This document shows, in pieces, positions 37,564-50,120 of a stretch of DNA of 64,000 nt. The DNA comes from Marilutibacter penaei. Lineage in GTDB: Bacteria; Pseudomonadota; Gammaproteobacteria; Xanthomonadales; Xanthomonadaceae. The position numbers and the translations under genes are program-made. The notes below the pieces were generated by a model. That model was not told where the DNA came from and made no database searches. It saw only the letters and a list, made by a program, of their open reading frames with translations. Position 1 is the stretch's first letter, and each line of letters starts with the position of its first letter. The stretch is from NCBI RefSeq assembly GCF_014145395.1, contig NZ_JACHTE010000006.1:1-64000 (forward strand). The letters are read 5' to 3'.

Positions 37564-38886
37564 ATGGACGCCTGGCCCCGCTGCCTCGAACGCCTTGAAG
37601 CCGAATTCCCGCTCGAGGATGTCCAGACCTGGCTGAAACCGCTGCAATCCACCCGCCGGGACGACGTCACCGTGCTCTATGCGCCGAACGCGTTCGTCGT
37701 GGAGCTGGTGCGCGATCGTTATCTCGCGCGCATCCGCGAACTGCTCGAGTACTTCGCGGGAAGCCCGGACGTCAGCCTGGAAGTCGGTGAGCTGCCGCGC
37801 GCGCATGCAGCCGCGCCGGCCCCTCGGGCGGCCCCTGCGATCACCAGTCCCGCCGCCCCTTTCAACGGGCACATGGACAACCACTACACCTTCGACAACT
37901 TCGTCGAAGGCCGCAGCAACCAGCTGGGACGCGCCGCGGCCTGGCAAGCGGCCCTGAAGCCGGGCGACCGCGCCCACAACCCGTTGCTGCTGTACGGCGG
38001 CACCGGCCTTGGCAAGACCCACCTGATGTTCGCGGCCGGCAACCAGATGCGGGCCAACAACCCGGGCTTCCGCGTGCTCTACCTGCGCAGCGAACAGTTC
38101 TTCAGCGCCATGATGAAGGCGCTGCAGGACAAGACCATGGACGCATTCAAGCGCCAGTTCCAGCAGGTCGACGCGCTGCTGATCGACGACATCCAGTTCT
38201 TCGCCGGCAAGGACCGCACCCAGGAAGAGTTCTTCCACACCTTCAATGCGCTGTTCGACGGCAAGCAGCAGATCATCCTGACCTGCGACCGCTATCCCCG
38301 CGAGGTCGAAGGCCTGGAGCCGCGCCTGAAGTCGCGCCTGGCCTGGGGATTGAGCGTCGCGATCGAACCGCCGGATTTCGAGACCCGCGCACAGATCGTC
38401 CTCAGCAAGGCCCGCGAGCGGGGGGCGCAGATCCCGGAAGACGTGGCCTTCCTGCTGGCCAAGAAGATGCGCAGCAACGTGCGCGACCTCGAGGGCGCGT
38501 TGAATACCCTGACGGCCCGCGCCAACTTCACCGGACGGGCCGTCACTGTGGAGTTTGCCCAGGAGACCCTGCGCGACCTGCTCAGGGCGCAGCAGCAGGC
38601 CATCGGCATCCCCAACATCCAGAAGACCGTGGCAGACTACTACGGCCTGCAAATCAAGGATTTGTTGTCGAAACGGCGGACCCGCTCGCTCGCTCGCCCA
38701 CGCCAGATGGCGATGGCGCTGACCAAGGAGCTGACCGAGCACAGCCTGCCGGAAATCGGCGACGCTTTCGCCGGGCGCGACCACACCACGGTGCTGCATG
38801 CCTGCCGGCAGATCCGCACCCTGATGGAGACGGACGGCAAGATGCGCGAGGATTGGGACAAGCTGATCCGTAAGTTGAGCGAATAG
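37564..38886 (+). CDS. dnaA: DnaA, chromosomal replication initiator
   Basis: 440-residue AAA+ initiator. Domain I is [20 protein letters not shown] to about residue 75, with a short proline/alanine linker. Walker A is GGTGLGKTH (about 145-152) and Walker [13 protein letters not shown] (about 207). The C-terminal DNA-binding helix-turn-helix ends with the signature [14 protein letters not shown] (about 404-417). ATG 37564 is chosen from the family N-terminus; the frame is open further upstream. It starts the dnaA-dnaN-recF-gyrB block. Confidence 0.98.
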   Translation: MDAWPRCLERLEAEFPLEDVQTWLKPLQSTRRDDVTVLYAPNAFVVELVRDRYLARIRELLEYFAGSPDVSLEVGELPRAHAAAPAPRAAPAITSPAAPFNGHMDNHYTFDNFVEGRSNQLGRAAAWQAALKPGDRAHNPLLLYGGTGLGKTHLMFAAGNQMRANNPGFRVLYLRSEQFFSAMMKALQDKTMDAFKRQFQQVDALLIDDIQFFAGKDRTQEEFFHTFNALFDGKQQIILTCDRYPREVEGLEPRLKSRLAWGLSVAIEPPDFETRAQIVLSKARERGAQIPEDVAFLLAKKMRSNVRDLEGALNTLTARANFTGRAVTVEFAQETLRDLLRAQQQAIGIPNIQKTVADYYGLQIKDLLSKRRTRSLARPRQMAMALTKELTEHSLPEIGDAFAGRDHTTVLHACRQIRTLMETDGKMREDWDKLIRKLSE

Positions 38887-39201
38887 GCTTGTCAGGCACC
38901 GTCGAGCTGGCGCATCTGCGCCGCGCCGGAAGCCGTGGACAGTCCATCATGAACAGGGAAAGCGAAAAGGTCTGGACGGACGCGGTACAAACTGTGGACA
39001 AGTGGAGTCCGACAGCAGGGCCGAAAAGTTGTCCACAACATGTCCCAAGGCCATCGCCCAGTTCTACCGGGCTTCATGTTCCAAATAAACTTAGTAAAAA
39101 CAAGTATTTACATCGGTTTTCCAGTGGTTTTCGGGACACCACCACCACCACGCTTTTGATTTATCCAATCTTTTGTCTTGGGCATAGGGGAGCGGTTGAG
39201 C
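38887..39201. other. Likely replication origin oriC in the dnaA-dnaN spacer
   Basis: 315 bp without a gene. It has two perfect TTGTCCACA DnaA boxes in inverted orientation (38993-39001 and 39029-39037), a degenerate box at 38934-38942 and TTATCCAAT at 39161-39169. The segment 39076-39180 is markedly A+T-rich for this genome and could be the unwinding element. In xanthomonads the origin is placed in this spacer. Confidence 0.8.
38993..39037. promoter_or_regulatory. Pair of consensus-like DnaA boxes
   Basis: TGTGGACAA at 38993-39001 (minus-strand TTGTCCACA) and TTGTCCACA at 39029-39037 face each other with 27 bp between them. Confidence 0.8.
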
Positions 39202-40302
39202 ATGCGTTTCAGCCTGCAACGTGAAGTGTTTCTCAAGCCGTTGGCGCAGGTCGTCAACGTGGTCGAACGGCGCCAGACGCTGCCCGTACTGGCCAACCTG
39301 CTGGTCCAGGTGCAGGACGGCCAACTCTCGCTGACGGGCACGGACCTGGAAGTCGAGATGGTGTCGCGGATCCCGGTGGACGATGCCGAAGACGGCGAGA
39401 CCACGATCCCTGCGCGCAAGTTGTTCGATATCGTCCGTGCGCTCCCCGACGGCAGCAAAGTCACCATCAGCCAGACCGCCGAGAAGGTGACCGTCCAGGC
39501 CGGCCGTTCACGGTTCACGCTGGCCAGCCTGCCGGCCAACGACTTCCCCGCCATCGACGAAGTGGAAGCCACCGAGCGCGTGCGCGTGCCGGAAGCCTCC
39601 CTCAAGGAGTTGATCGAGCGGACCGCGTTTGCGATGGCGCAGCAGGATGTCCGCTACTACCTCAACGGTCTGTTGTTCGACCTGCGTGAGGGCAGCCTGC
39701 GCTGCGTGGCCACCGACGGCCACCGACTGGCGCTCTGCGAAGCCGCTCTGGAAGGTGGGAACGGCACGAAGCGTCAGATCATCGTGCCCCGCAAGGGCGT
39801 CACCGAGCTGCAGCGCCTGCTTGAGGGGGGCGAGCGCGAAGTGGAGATCGAGATGGGCCGTGGCCATATCCGTATCAAGCGCGATGACGTGACCTTTACC
39901 AGCAAGCTCATCGACGGCCGCTTCCCGGATTACGAAGCGGTGATTCCGATTGGCGCCGATCGCGAGATCCGCATTGACCGGGAAGTGCTGAGGGCCTCGT
40001 TGCAGCGTGCAGCCATCCTGTCGAACGAGAAGTACCGCGGCGTGCGGATCGAAGTGTCCCCGAACCAGCTGAAGATCAGTGCCCACAACCCCGAGCAGGA
40101 AGAGGCGCAGGAAGAGGTTGAAGCGGATACCAAGGTCGATGACCTGGCGGTGGGCTTCAACGTCAACTATCTGATGGACGCGTTGACGGCACTGCGCGAC
40201 GAGCAGGTGGTCCTGGCGCTGCGGGACGCCAACTCCTCGGCCCTGATTCGCGAGGCCGGCAACGAGCGCAGCCGCCATGTCGTGATGCCGCTGCGACTCT
40301 GA
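39202..40302 (+). CDS. dnaN: DnaN, DNA polymerase III beta sliding clamp
   Basis: 366-residue ring-forming clamp that tethers polymerase III to DNA; length is exactly typical. It begins MRFSLQREVFLKPLAQVVNV and contains the inter-domain element YYLNGLLFDL and the C-terminal SRHVVMPLRL that forms the partner-binding pocket. GGGGAG lies before ATG 39202. A parS site and a terminator follow the stop. Confidence 0.98.
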   Translation: MRFSLQREVFLKPLAQVVNVVERRQTLPVLANLLVQVQDGQLSLTGTDLEVEMVSRIPVDDAEDGETTIPARKLFDIVRALPDGSKVTISQTAEKVTVQAGRSRFTLASLPANDFPAIDEVEATERVRVPEASLKELIERTAFAMAQQDVRYYLNGLLFDLREGSLRCVATDGHRLALCEAALEGGNGTKRQIIVPRKGVTELQRLLEGGEREVEIEMGRGHIRIKRDDVTFTSKLIDGRFPDYEAVIPIGADREIRIDREVLRASLQRAAILSNEKYRGVRIEVSPNQLKISAHNPEQEEAQEEVEADTKVDDLAVGFNVNYLMDALTALRDEQVVLALRDANSSALIREAGNERSRHVVMPLRL

Positions 40303-40309
40303 ACATCCC

Positions 40310-40325
40310 TGTTCCACGTGGAACA
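40310..40325. promoter_or_regulatory. parS site 1
   Basis: TGTTCCACGTGGAACA is a perfect 16-bp palindrome identical to the origin-proximal parS sequence described for Pseudomonas. It lies 7 bp after the dnaN stop. ParB binds such sites near oriC to organise and segregate the chromosome. Confidence 0.92.
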
Positions 40326-40330
40326 TCGAG

Positions 40331-40353
40331 ACGCCCGGCTTCTTGCCGGGCGT
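40331..40353 (+). terminator. dnaN terminator hairpin
   Basis: ACGCCCGGC and GCCGGGCGT pair over a 5-nt loop, followed by TTCCGTTTCC. It sits just after parS site 1. Confidence 0.65.
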
Positions 40354-40518
40354 TTCCGTTTCCAGCGTGGTGACGTTCGGAGGGGGCGACTGGGCTTCCC
40401 TGCTCCATCGCATCCCTGCCCTGCCACCATCCGATTCCCGATTCCAGGGCCCAATCACCCTGGGTCACAACCCTGCCGGGTCGGCTTCCGGCCCGCCTTG
40501 ACCGCTTAAGCTGTGACG

Positions 40519-41622
40519 ATGCAGATCACCCGCCTCGACCTCCATCAGTTCCGTCGCTTCGAACACGTCCGCTTCGAACCGGCCGATGGGATCAACCTGA
40601 TCCTGGGAGAGAACGGTGCGGGCAAGACCTCCCTGTTGGAGGGCATGCACCTGATGGCGCACGGCCGGAGTTTCCGGGGTCGCGTGCGGGACGGCGTGCT
40701 GCGGGCCGGGGCGGATGCGCTGGAGGTGTTCGTCCAATGGAACGAGCTCACGCCCACCGGGCTCAGAGAGCGAAAGGCCGGCCTTCGCCACAGTGGACAG
40801 GCCTGGAGCGGCCGCCTGGATGGGCAAACCGTCGCCCAGCTCGGGGATCTCTGCGCGGCGCTGGCAGTGGTGAGTTTCGAGCCTGGAAGCCATGCCCTGG
40901 TCACCGGCGCGGCCGACATGCGGCGTCGCTACATGGATTGGGGTTTGTTCCACGTGGAACATGAGTTCCTGCCCGTATGGCGTCGTTACAATCGGGCGTT
41001 AAAACAGCGCAATGCGTTGCTGAAGACCGGCCGCATACAGGACGGCCTGGACGCCTGGGAGCGGGAGCTGAGCGAGGCGGGCGAAGTCCTGACCCGACGC
41101 CGGCAGATGCACCTGGACGACCTCCAGCATCAACTGGGTCCGGTGGTGAAGGCGCTGGCGCCGAGCCTGGGTCAGCTGGAGCTCGAATACCTGCCCGGAT
41201 GGCGCCGGGAGAGCCTCGCCCTCGGCGATGCACTGTTGTTGTCGAGAGAGCGGGATCTCCAGGCGGGCTTCACCTCGGTCGGGCCTCATCGCGCGGATCT
41301 ACGCGTGCGATACCCCACCCTGCCCGGTCGGGAAGCGCTCTCCCGGGGGCAAGCGAAGCTCAGCGCACTGTCGATGATCCTGGCCCAGGGGGCGGAACTC
41401 GCCAGGCATCACGGGCGGTGGCCGGTCATTGCACTTGATGACCTGGGCTCGGAGCTCGACCGGCAGCATCAGGGGCGGGTCCTGCAGTGGCTGGCCACAG
41501 TGGGTGCGCAGGTCTTCATCACCGGCACGGAAGCCCCATCCGGCTTCGGCGCGATGGCCGCGACGGTAGCCCGGTTCCACGTGGAACATGGCACGGTGCG
41601 GGCGAGCCCCGCGGGTACTTGA
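40519..41622 (+). CDS. recF: RecF recombination mediator ATPase
   Basis: 367-residue SMC-like ATPase that loads RecA at gaps. Walker A is GENGAGKTS (residues 30-38), the signature motif LSRGQAKLSALSMILAQ and Walker B VIALDDLGSELD. The gene contains two parS palindromes, each encoding FHVEH. ATG 40519 is preferred; GTG 40513 is in frame. TAAGCT lies six bases before the ATG. Confidence 0.95.
   Translation: MQITRLDLHQFRRFEHVRFEPADGINLILGENGAGKTSLLEGMHLMAHGRSFRGRVRDGVLRAGADALEVFVQWNELTPTGLRERKAGLRHSGQAWSGRLDGQTVAQLGDLCAALAVVSFEPGSHALVTGAADMRRRYMDWGLFHVEHEFLPVWRRYNRALKQRNALLKTGRIQDGLDAWERELSEAGEVLTRRRQMHLDDLQHQLGPVVKALAPSLGQLELEYLPGWRRESLALGDALLLSRERDLQAGFTSVGPHRADLRVRYPTLPGREALSRGQAKLSALSMILAQGAELARHHGRWPVIALDDLGSELDRQHQGRVLQWLATVGAQVFITGTEAPSGFGAMAATVARFHVEHGTVRASPAGT
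40946..40961. promoter_or_regulatory. parS site 2, inside recF
   Basis: A second perfect TGTTCCACGTGGAACA within the recF coding sequence, encoding part of GLFHVEHEF. Confidence 0.9.
41573..41588. promoter_or_regulatory. parS site 3, near the end of recF
   Basis: GGTTCCACGTGGAACA matches the consensus at 15 of 16 positions and encodes part of ARFHVEHG. Confidence 0.85.
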
Positions 41623-44217
<2,595 letters not shown>

Positions 44218-44220
44218 CCG

Positions 44221-45045
44221 GTGCCGGACGTGCGCATGGACGCTGGATCCCCGGTCGCGGTTCCGCCGCCGCTGCCCGTTCACCGGCAGTCGCCGCTCGT
44301 CGGTTTTTTCATCGACCTGGGCCTGGCGCTCGGCCTCATTTTCGCGCTGAGCATGGTGTTCACGCTCGGGCTGGCCGTGTGGGAAGGGTTCGCCGCGCTG
44401 CGCGAGGGGCGGGGCGACATCGACCGCCTGCTGCAGGAGGTGGCCCAACCCGACGGTGTCGCCCTGGTCTGGCTGACCCTGTTGGCAACGGGCAGCGCCG
44501 CGCTGATCGTGTATGCCCTGCGGGGGCGCGCCAGCACGCCCGAACGGCAGGCGTCGCGAGCGGCCCTGCGCCGACCGGCGACATGGGGCTGGACGCTCCT
44601 GGTGGGGCTGGGCGTGCTGCTGGGGAGCGCCGCCATCGGCTGGGCCGGAGAGCAGCTGGGCTCGCAACCGGTGCCCACCAACGAGGCCCTCATCAAGACC
44701 GCCTTTGCCCAGAGCCCGGTTTTCCTGGTGGTGTTCGCGGCGCTGCTTGCTCCCGCGTACGAGGAACTGCTGTTCCGCCGCGTCCTGTTCGGACGGCTCT
44801 GGCGCGCCGGTCGCACCGGTCTGGGGTATGCACTGAGCAGTGTCAGCTTCGCCCTCGTGCATGAACTGCCCGGCCTGAGCGCCAATCCGTGGCCGGCCAC
44901 CCTGCAGCTTTGGCTGACCTATGGCCTGATGGGGTGGGCGTTCGCCTGGGTGTACCGACGGACTGGCACCCTCTGGGCGGCGATCGGCGCCCATGTCCTG
45001 AACAACGCGCTCGCCGTCGCGCTGCTGGTCGCGGGTACCGGCTGA
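44221..45045 (+). CDS. CPBP (Abi) family intramembrane glutamic protease
   Basis: 274-residue membrane protein with seven or eight helices. The three catalytic motifs are EELLFRRVLFGRLW (about residues 180-193), FALVHELPG and HVLNNALA. CPBP proteases process membrane-anchored substrates (Rce1-like). It starts three bases after gyrB at GTG 44221, or at ATG 44236, so it is probably cotranscribed with gyrB. Confidence 0.9.
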   Translation: MPDVRMDAGSPVAVPPPLPVHRQSPLVGFFIDLGLALGLIFALSMVFTLGLAVWEGFAALREGRGDIDRLLQEVAQPDGVALVWLTLLATGSAALIVYALRGRASTPERQASRAALRRPATWGWTLLVGLGVLLGSAAIGWAGEQLGSQPVPTNEALIKTAFAQSPVFLVVFAALLAPAYEELLFRRVLFGRLWRAGRTGLGYALSSVSFALVHELPGLSANPWPATLQLWLTYGLMGWAFAWVYRRTGTLWAAIGAHVLNNALAVALLVAGTG

Positions 45046-45133
45046 GCGGTCTACACCCACCCTCCACGGCCGGCGGATTACACCGTGTTAATCCGCTTTC
45101 CGCTACAAGGGCCTGTCCCTGCCTGGAGGTTGC

Positions 45134-45976
45134 ATGCACCCTGCCCGTCCCCAACCCGCTTCCTGTCCCGCCTGGTACGCACTTGCCGTCGGGGGCGTGT
45201 TGACGCTCCTGCTGGCCGGCTGCGCCACCACCACCTCGCCGACCGGCCGCACCCAGGTCGTGGGCGCGGTGTCCCAGGAACAGTTGCAGCAGATGGGCAT
45301 CCAGGCCTTCGACCAGGCCAAGCAGCAGGGCCGGATCAGCGGCAACGCCGCGCAGACCCGCTATGTCCGCTGCGTGGTCGACAGCCTGACCCGGCAGTTG
45401 CCGGCAGGACAGGCCAGCGGCTGGGACGTGGCCCTGTTCATTGACCCCTCGCCCAATGCGTTCGCGTTGCCGGGCGGCAAGATCGGGGTCAACGACGGCA
45501 TCTTCAAAGTCGCGAAGAACCAGGACCAGCTGGCGACGGTCATCGCCCACGAGATCGGGCACGTGATCGCCCACCACCATGATGAACGGATCACCCGCCA
45601 GGTCGGCGCCCAGACCGGCCTGGGCCTGCTGGGGGCCCTGGTCGGATCTCAGTACGGCCAGGGTGCCGCAAGCGCCACCCAACAGTTCGGCGGTGCCGCG
45701 GTGCAGGGCGTGTTCCTGTTGCCCAACAACCGTACCCAGGAGAGCGAGGCCGACGTCGTGGGCCAGCGCCTGATGGCCGAAGCCGGCTACGACCCCCACC
45801 AGGCCGTCGACCTGTGGCAGCACATGATGGAAGAAGGGGGTGGCCAGCCGCCTGAATGGCTGTCCACGCACCCCAGTCCCGGTACCCGCATCAGTGAACT
45901 CGAGCGTCGCGCCGATGGCCTCGCGCCCACCTACCGCCAGGCCCAGGCCGCCGGCCGTACGCCGAAGTGTGGTTGA
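45134..45976 (+). CDS. M48 family metalloprotease lipoprotein
   Basis: 280-residue periplasmic protease of the LoiP/YcaL/BepA kind. The signal peptide ends in LLLAGC (lipobox cysteine at about residue 30). The zinc motif HEIGHVIAHH is at about 139-148, with the third ligand in ESEADVVGQRLM. The end ERRADGLAPTYRQA is family-like. GGAGG lies before ATG 45134. It is probably tied to outer-membrane protein quality control. Confidence 0.92.
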   Translation: MHPARPQPASCPAWYALAVGGVLTLLLAGCATTTSPTGRTQVVGAVSQEQLQQMGIQAFDQAKQQGRISGNAAQTRYVRCVVDSLTRQLPAGQASGWDVALFIDPSPNAFALPGGKIGVNDGIFKVAKNQDQLATVIAHEIGHVIAHHHDERITRQVGAQTGLGLLGALVGSQYGQGAASATQQFGGAAVQGVFLLPNNRTQESEADVVGQRLMAEAGYDPHQAVDLWQHMMEEGGGQPPEWLSTHPSPGTRISELERRADGLAPTYRQAQAAGRTPKCG

Positions 45977-46124
45977 TGGGAGTCACGAATCCCCCGTGCA
46001 ACACCAGAATCCGAGCCAGCGCAACCCCGTAGCACCCTGTCATCCGTTTCTGGTAGCGTGACCGCCCCCGACGGTGCAGGGTTTTTCGAAGCCCCGCCCG
46101 GAACGATATGGAGAAGGTAGCCCG

Positions 46125-47339
46125 ATGAGCCCATCCAACGCCCGTCCCCTCAACCTGCTGGCCGCCGCGGTTGGCGCGATCCTGTTGCTGGGCAGCGTGT
46201 CCGACGCCAGTGCCCAGAGTGCCCGCGAGCGTTCCGAGCAGCGCCGCGAGCGCCAGGGCGAGAACAGCAGCAGCCAGGCCACCGAAGACGCCTACCCCGA
46301 CGCCACGCGCGAGGAGCCCGGCACGAAGGCGTCCTCGCGCATGAGCCAGCGTCTCCAGCGCATGGTCGACTACTACGACAAGGACGAGGGCGACAAGGCG
46401 CTGGAAGTCGCCAACGAGATCATGGCGAGCGACAAGGCCAACGAGTACGACAAGGCCTTCGCCGCGCAGATCAGTGCCCAGGTCCACTACGACCGGGACG
46501 ACAGCGCCGGCGCGATCGCCAGCCTGCAGCAGGCCATCGATTACAACGGTCTCGACAACAACGGCCATTACGGCGCGATGCTGATGATGGCCCAGCTGCA
46601 GCTGCAGGAAGAGCAGTACGACGCCGCGCTCTCCACCATCGACCGGTTCTTCGCCGAGACCCGCAGCACCAATCCCGAGCACCTCATCGTCAAGGGCAAC
46701 GCGCTGTACCGCATGGAGCGCTATCCCGAGGCTGCCACCGTGCTCAAGCAGGCCATCGACGCCAGCCCCGAGCCGCGCAACGACTGGCAGCAGATGCTGA
46801 TGGCGACCTACTTCGAGACCGGGCAGACGGCCGAGGCCGCCGCGCTCGCCGAGTCGATCGCCGCGAAGACACCGGATGACAAGCGCGCCCAGATGAACCT
46901 GGCCGCCACCTACCAGCAGGGCGAGCAGTTCGACAAGGCCGCCGAGGTCCTGGAGGGCCTGCGCGCGTCCGGCCAGCTGACGACCGACCAGGAATACCGC
47001 CAGCTCTACAGCACCTACCTCAACATGGACGGCAACGAGGCCAAGGCCGCCGGCGTGATCCAGGAAGGCTTCCAGAAGGGCATCCTGGAGAACAGCTTCC
47101 AGAACAACCTCGCCCTCGCCCAGTCGCTCTACTTCTCCGACCAGGTCGCGCCCGCGATCGAGGCCTACAAGAAGGCTGCGCCGCTGGACGACGACGGCGA
47201 GACCTACCTCAACCTCGCGCGCATCCTCTGGCAGGAGGATCGCGTTCCCGAGGCCAAGGAAGCCGCCCGCCAGGCCAAGGCCAAGGGGGTGCGCAGCGCC
47301 AAGGACGCGGACACGATCCTGGCCCTCCCGGGGGGCTGA
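46125..47339 (+). CDS. Periplasmic TPR protein upstream of tonB
   Basis: 404-residue exported protein. The signal peptide ends about SDASAQ (residue 31). A charged linker follows, then about eight tetratricopeptide-like repeats (ALEVANEIMASDKANEYDKA, AAIDYNGL-type, AAEVLEGLRASGQL, YLNLARILWQEDRVPEAKE). GAGAAGG precedes ATG 46125. TPR proteins stand beside tonB/exb genes in several proteobacteria and modulate TonB-dependent uptake, for example TtpA in Vibrio; that role is inferred. Confidence 0.85.
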   Translation: MSPSNARPLNLLAAAVGAILLLGSVSDASAQSARERSEQRRERQGENSSSQATEDAYPDATREEPGTKASSRMSQRLQRMVDYYDKDEGDKALEVANEIMASDKANEYDKAFAAQISAQVHYDRDDSAGAIASLQQAIDYNGLDNNGHYGAMLMMAQLQLQEEQYDAALSTIDRFFAETRSTNPEHLIVKGNALYRMERYPEAATVLKQAIDASPEPRNDWQQMLMATYFETGQTAEAAALAESIAAKTPDDKRAQMNLAATYQQGEQFDKAAEVLEGLRASGQLTTDQEYRQLYSTYLNMDGNEAKAAGVIQEGFQKGILENSFQNNLALAQSLYFSDQVAPAIEAYKKAAPLDDDGETYLNLARILWQEDRVPEAKEAARQAKAKGVRSAKDADTILALPGG

Positions 47340-47388
47340 TCAATACGACCAAAAGACGGCACGCAGTCTGGTTCATCACGCCGCATTT

Positions 47389-47397
47389 TGGTATAAC
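47389..47397 (+). promoter_or_regulatory. Candidate tonB promoter (extended -10)
   Basis: TTGGTATAAC contains TGG-TATAAC, an extended -10, 95 bp before the tonB start. The -35 region is poor. Confidence 0.4.
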
Positions 47398-47491
47398 CTA
47401 GGAGGTTCGGGCAGCGTGCAAGCGCTCTCCGGATCGGTTCAACGCCCGCGGCGTCAGACGTTGCGGAAACACCTCCCCGAGCTGACGGCGC

Positions 47492-48169
<678 letters not shown>

Positions 48170-48262
48170 GCCTGCGTCGGATTCGAGCAACACCCGAGCT
48201 GTACCCGTTACACCTTTTCCAGTAACAGTTATTCCTTCCACGACATTTCAAAGGTAAGCGTC

Positions 48263-49012
48263 ATGCTGCAGGAAACCACCACCGCCACTGCCGGAGGCTC
48301 CAACGCCGAAGCCCTCCAGCAGATGAGCTTCGCGAACATGATCCAGCACTTCGATCCGCTGGCGTGGATCGTGTTCCTTACCCTCATCGCCATGTCTGCC
48401 ATGTCGATCTACTGGATGATCTACAACTTCGTCCGCAACATGCGCCTGCGTTCCAGCACGGACCGCGTCATGGCGACGTTCTGGGAAACCCCGAACGCGC
48501 AGGATGCGATCCGCTTCATGGAAGAGCAGCCCAAGAGCGAGCCGTTCTCCAAGATCGCGCTGGACGCTGCGCAGGCCGCGTCGCACCACCAGCGACACGA
48601 GGGCTCGCGCCTGGTCGAGTCGCTGAACCGCTCCGAGTTCGTCGACCGCGCCCTGCGCCAGGCTGTCACCCGCGAGAGCTCGCGCCTCGAGTCGGGCCTG
48701 ACACTGCTGGCTTCGGTCGGTGCGACCGCCCCGTTCGTCGGTCTGCTCGGTACGGTCTGGGGCATCTACCACGCCCTGATCCGCATCGGTATGACCGGCA
48801 ACGCATCGATCGACGCCGTCGCCGGCCCGGTGGGTGAGGCGCTGATCATGACCGCGATCGGTCTGTTCGTCGCGATCCCGGCCGTGCTCGCGTACAACTT
48901 CTTCACCCGTGCCAACCGCGTGACGAACAACAAGTTCGACACGTTCGCGCACGACCTGCACGACTTCTTCGCCACGGGTTCGCGCGTGGGCGACCTCGGC
49001 GCCAAGCGCTGA
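48263..49012 (+). CDS. exbB: ExbB, MotA/TolQ/ExbB proton channel
   Basis: 249-residue inner-membrane channel subunit. Helix 1 is about residues 33-53. The conserved core is ESGLTLLASVGATAPFVGLLGTVWGIYHAL (split here: TAPFVGLLGTVWGIYHAL) and the final helix ALIMTAIGLFVAIPAVLAYN. With ExbD it powers TonB. AAAGG lies before ATG 48263. Confidence 0.96.
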   Translation: MLQETTTATAGGSNAEALQQMSFANMIQHFDPLAWIVFLTLIAMSAMSIYWMIYNFVRNMRLRSSTDRVMATFWETPNAQDAIRFMEEQPKSEPFSKIALDAAQAASHHQRHEGSRLVESLNRSEFVDRALRQAVTRESSRLESGLTLLASVGATAPFVGLLGTVWGIYHALIRIGMTGNASIDAVAGPVGEALIMTAIGLFVAIPAVLAYNFFTRANRVTNNKFDTFAHDLHDFFATGSRVGDLGAKR

Positions 49013-49051
49013 TAGGTCCACTCGTCACACACGCGATCCGGGAGTTCTACG

Positions 49052-49471
49052 ATGGCTATGAGTTCTGGTGGTAGCGGCGGCGCAATGGCCGACATCAACG
49101 TCACGCCCCTGGTGGACGTGATGCTGGTGCTGCTGATCATCTTCATGATTACCGCGCCGCTGATGACCCACAAGGTCAAGGTGGACCTGCCGGAGGCCAA
49201 CCTGGAGAAGAAGCAGGATCCGCTGGACACGGCACCGATCACGGTCGCCATCCAGGATGACGGCTCGCTGTTCTGGAACGACGAGCCGGTCACCCAGGAG
49301 ATGCTGGAGAGCCGTCTGTCGGTCGAGGCCCAGAAGGTCCCGCAGCCCCAGGTGAACGTGCGTGGTGACAAGACCACCCGCTATCGCATCGTGGATGAGG
49401 TCGTGAAGACCGCGCAAGCCCAGGGCATGCGCAAGGTCGGCTTCGTCACCATTGCCGATCGCGAAAACTAA
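49052..49471 (+). CDS. exbD1: ExbD1 biopolymer transport protein
   Basis: 139 residues with one membrane helix ([20 protein letters not shown]) carrying the essential aspartate in [11 protein letters not shown]. The periplasmic domain ends MRKVGFVTIAD. GGGAG precedes the start. Xanthomonas has two exbD copies here, and exbD1/exbD2 follow that naming. Confidence 0.95.
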   Translation: MAMSSGGSGGAMADINVTPLVDVMLVLLIIFMITAPLMTHKVKVDLPEANLEKKQDPLDTAPITVAIQDDGSLFWNDEPVTQEMLESRLSVEAQKVPQPQVNVRGDKTTRYRIVDEVVKTAQAQGMRKVGFVTIADREN

Positions 49472-49483
49472 CGGAGCGCAGCC

Positions 49484-49894
49484 ATGGCTTTTACGACTGG
49501 TGGCAGCGGTGCGATGGCCGACATCAACGTCACGCCCCTGGTGGACGTGATGCTGGTGTTGCTGATCATCTTCATGGTCACCGCACCGATTGCCAGCTAT
49601 CCGGTGGATATCGCGCTGCCGCAACGCAGCACCAATCCGCCACCCACCACCACTGATCCGCCGCCGCCGATCCGGCTGCGGATCGACGGCACCGGCACGG
49701 TCTACTGGAACGACTCGCCGGTTCCGCTGACCCAGCTCCAGCAGCGCATGTTGCAGGAAGTGGCCAACGACCCGACCAACCAGCCCCTGCTGGAGGTCGA
49801 CGCCAGCGGTGATGCCGCGTACGGCGTGTTGGCCAAGGTCCTGACCGCGGCCAAGAATGCCGACATGCAGAAGATCGGGTTCGTCCAGAACTGA
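49484..49894 (+). CDS. exbD2: ExbD2 biopolymer transport protein
   Basis: 136 residues with the same [20 protein letters not shown] helix as ExbD1 and a proline-rich segment after it ([12 protein letters not shown]). It is 12 bp after exbD1, in the same operon, and GGAG precedes the start. In X. campestris ExbD2 is needed for some plant interactions but not for iron uptake. Confidence 0.95.
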   Translation: MAFTTGGSGAMADINVTPLVDVMLVLLIIFMVTAPIASYPVDIALPQRSTNPPPTTTDPPPPIRLRIDGTGTVYWNDSPVPLTQLQQRMLQEVANDPTNQPLLEVDASGDAAYGVLAKVLTAAKNADMQKIGFVQN

Positions 49895-49940
49895 TCAGAC
49901 AGAACCCGATCGACGTCTTACCGTCGTGTAGCAGGAATTG

Positions 49941-49969
49941 AACGCCGCCCCACCGGGGCGGCGTTTTTT
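49941..49969 (+). terminator. Terminator of the tonB-exbB-exbD1-exbD2 operon
   Basis: AACGCCGCCCC and GGGGCGGCGTT form an 11-bp stem over a 3-nt loop, running into six T residues at 49964-49969. Confidence 0.92.
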
Positions 49970-50120
49970 ATGGCGAGGGTCCGCGGCCCGGCACCGGGGC
50001 CCGGCCTTCGCCCTGGCCGGCGCTGCCTGGATTCGTCCAGCGCGTGTTCATCTTCGAGGGCGCAGCGTGGATCCAGGCGGGCACACGCCCGTCGTTCCCG
50101 ACGGATCAAGGAGGTGTTCG

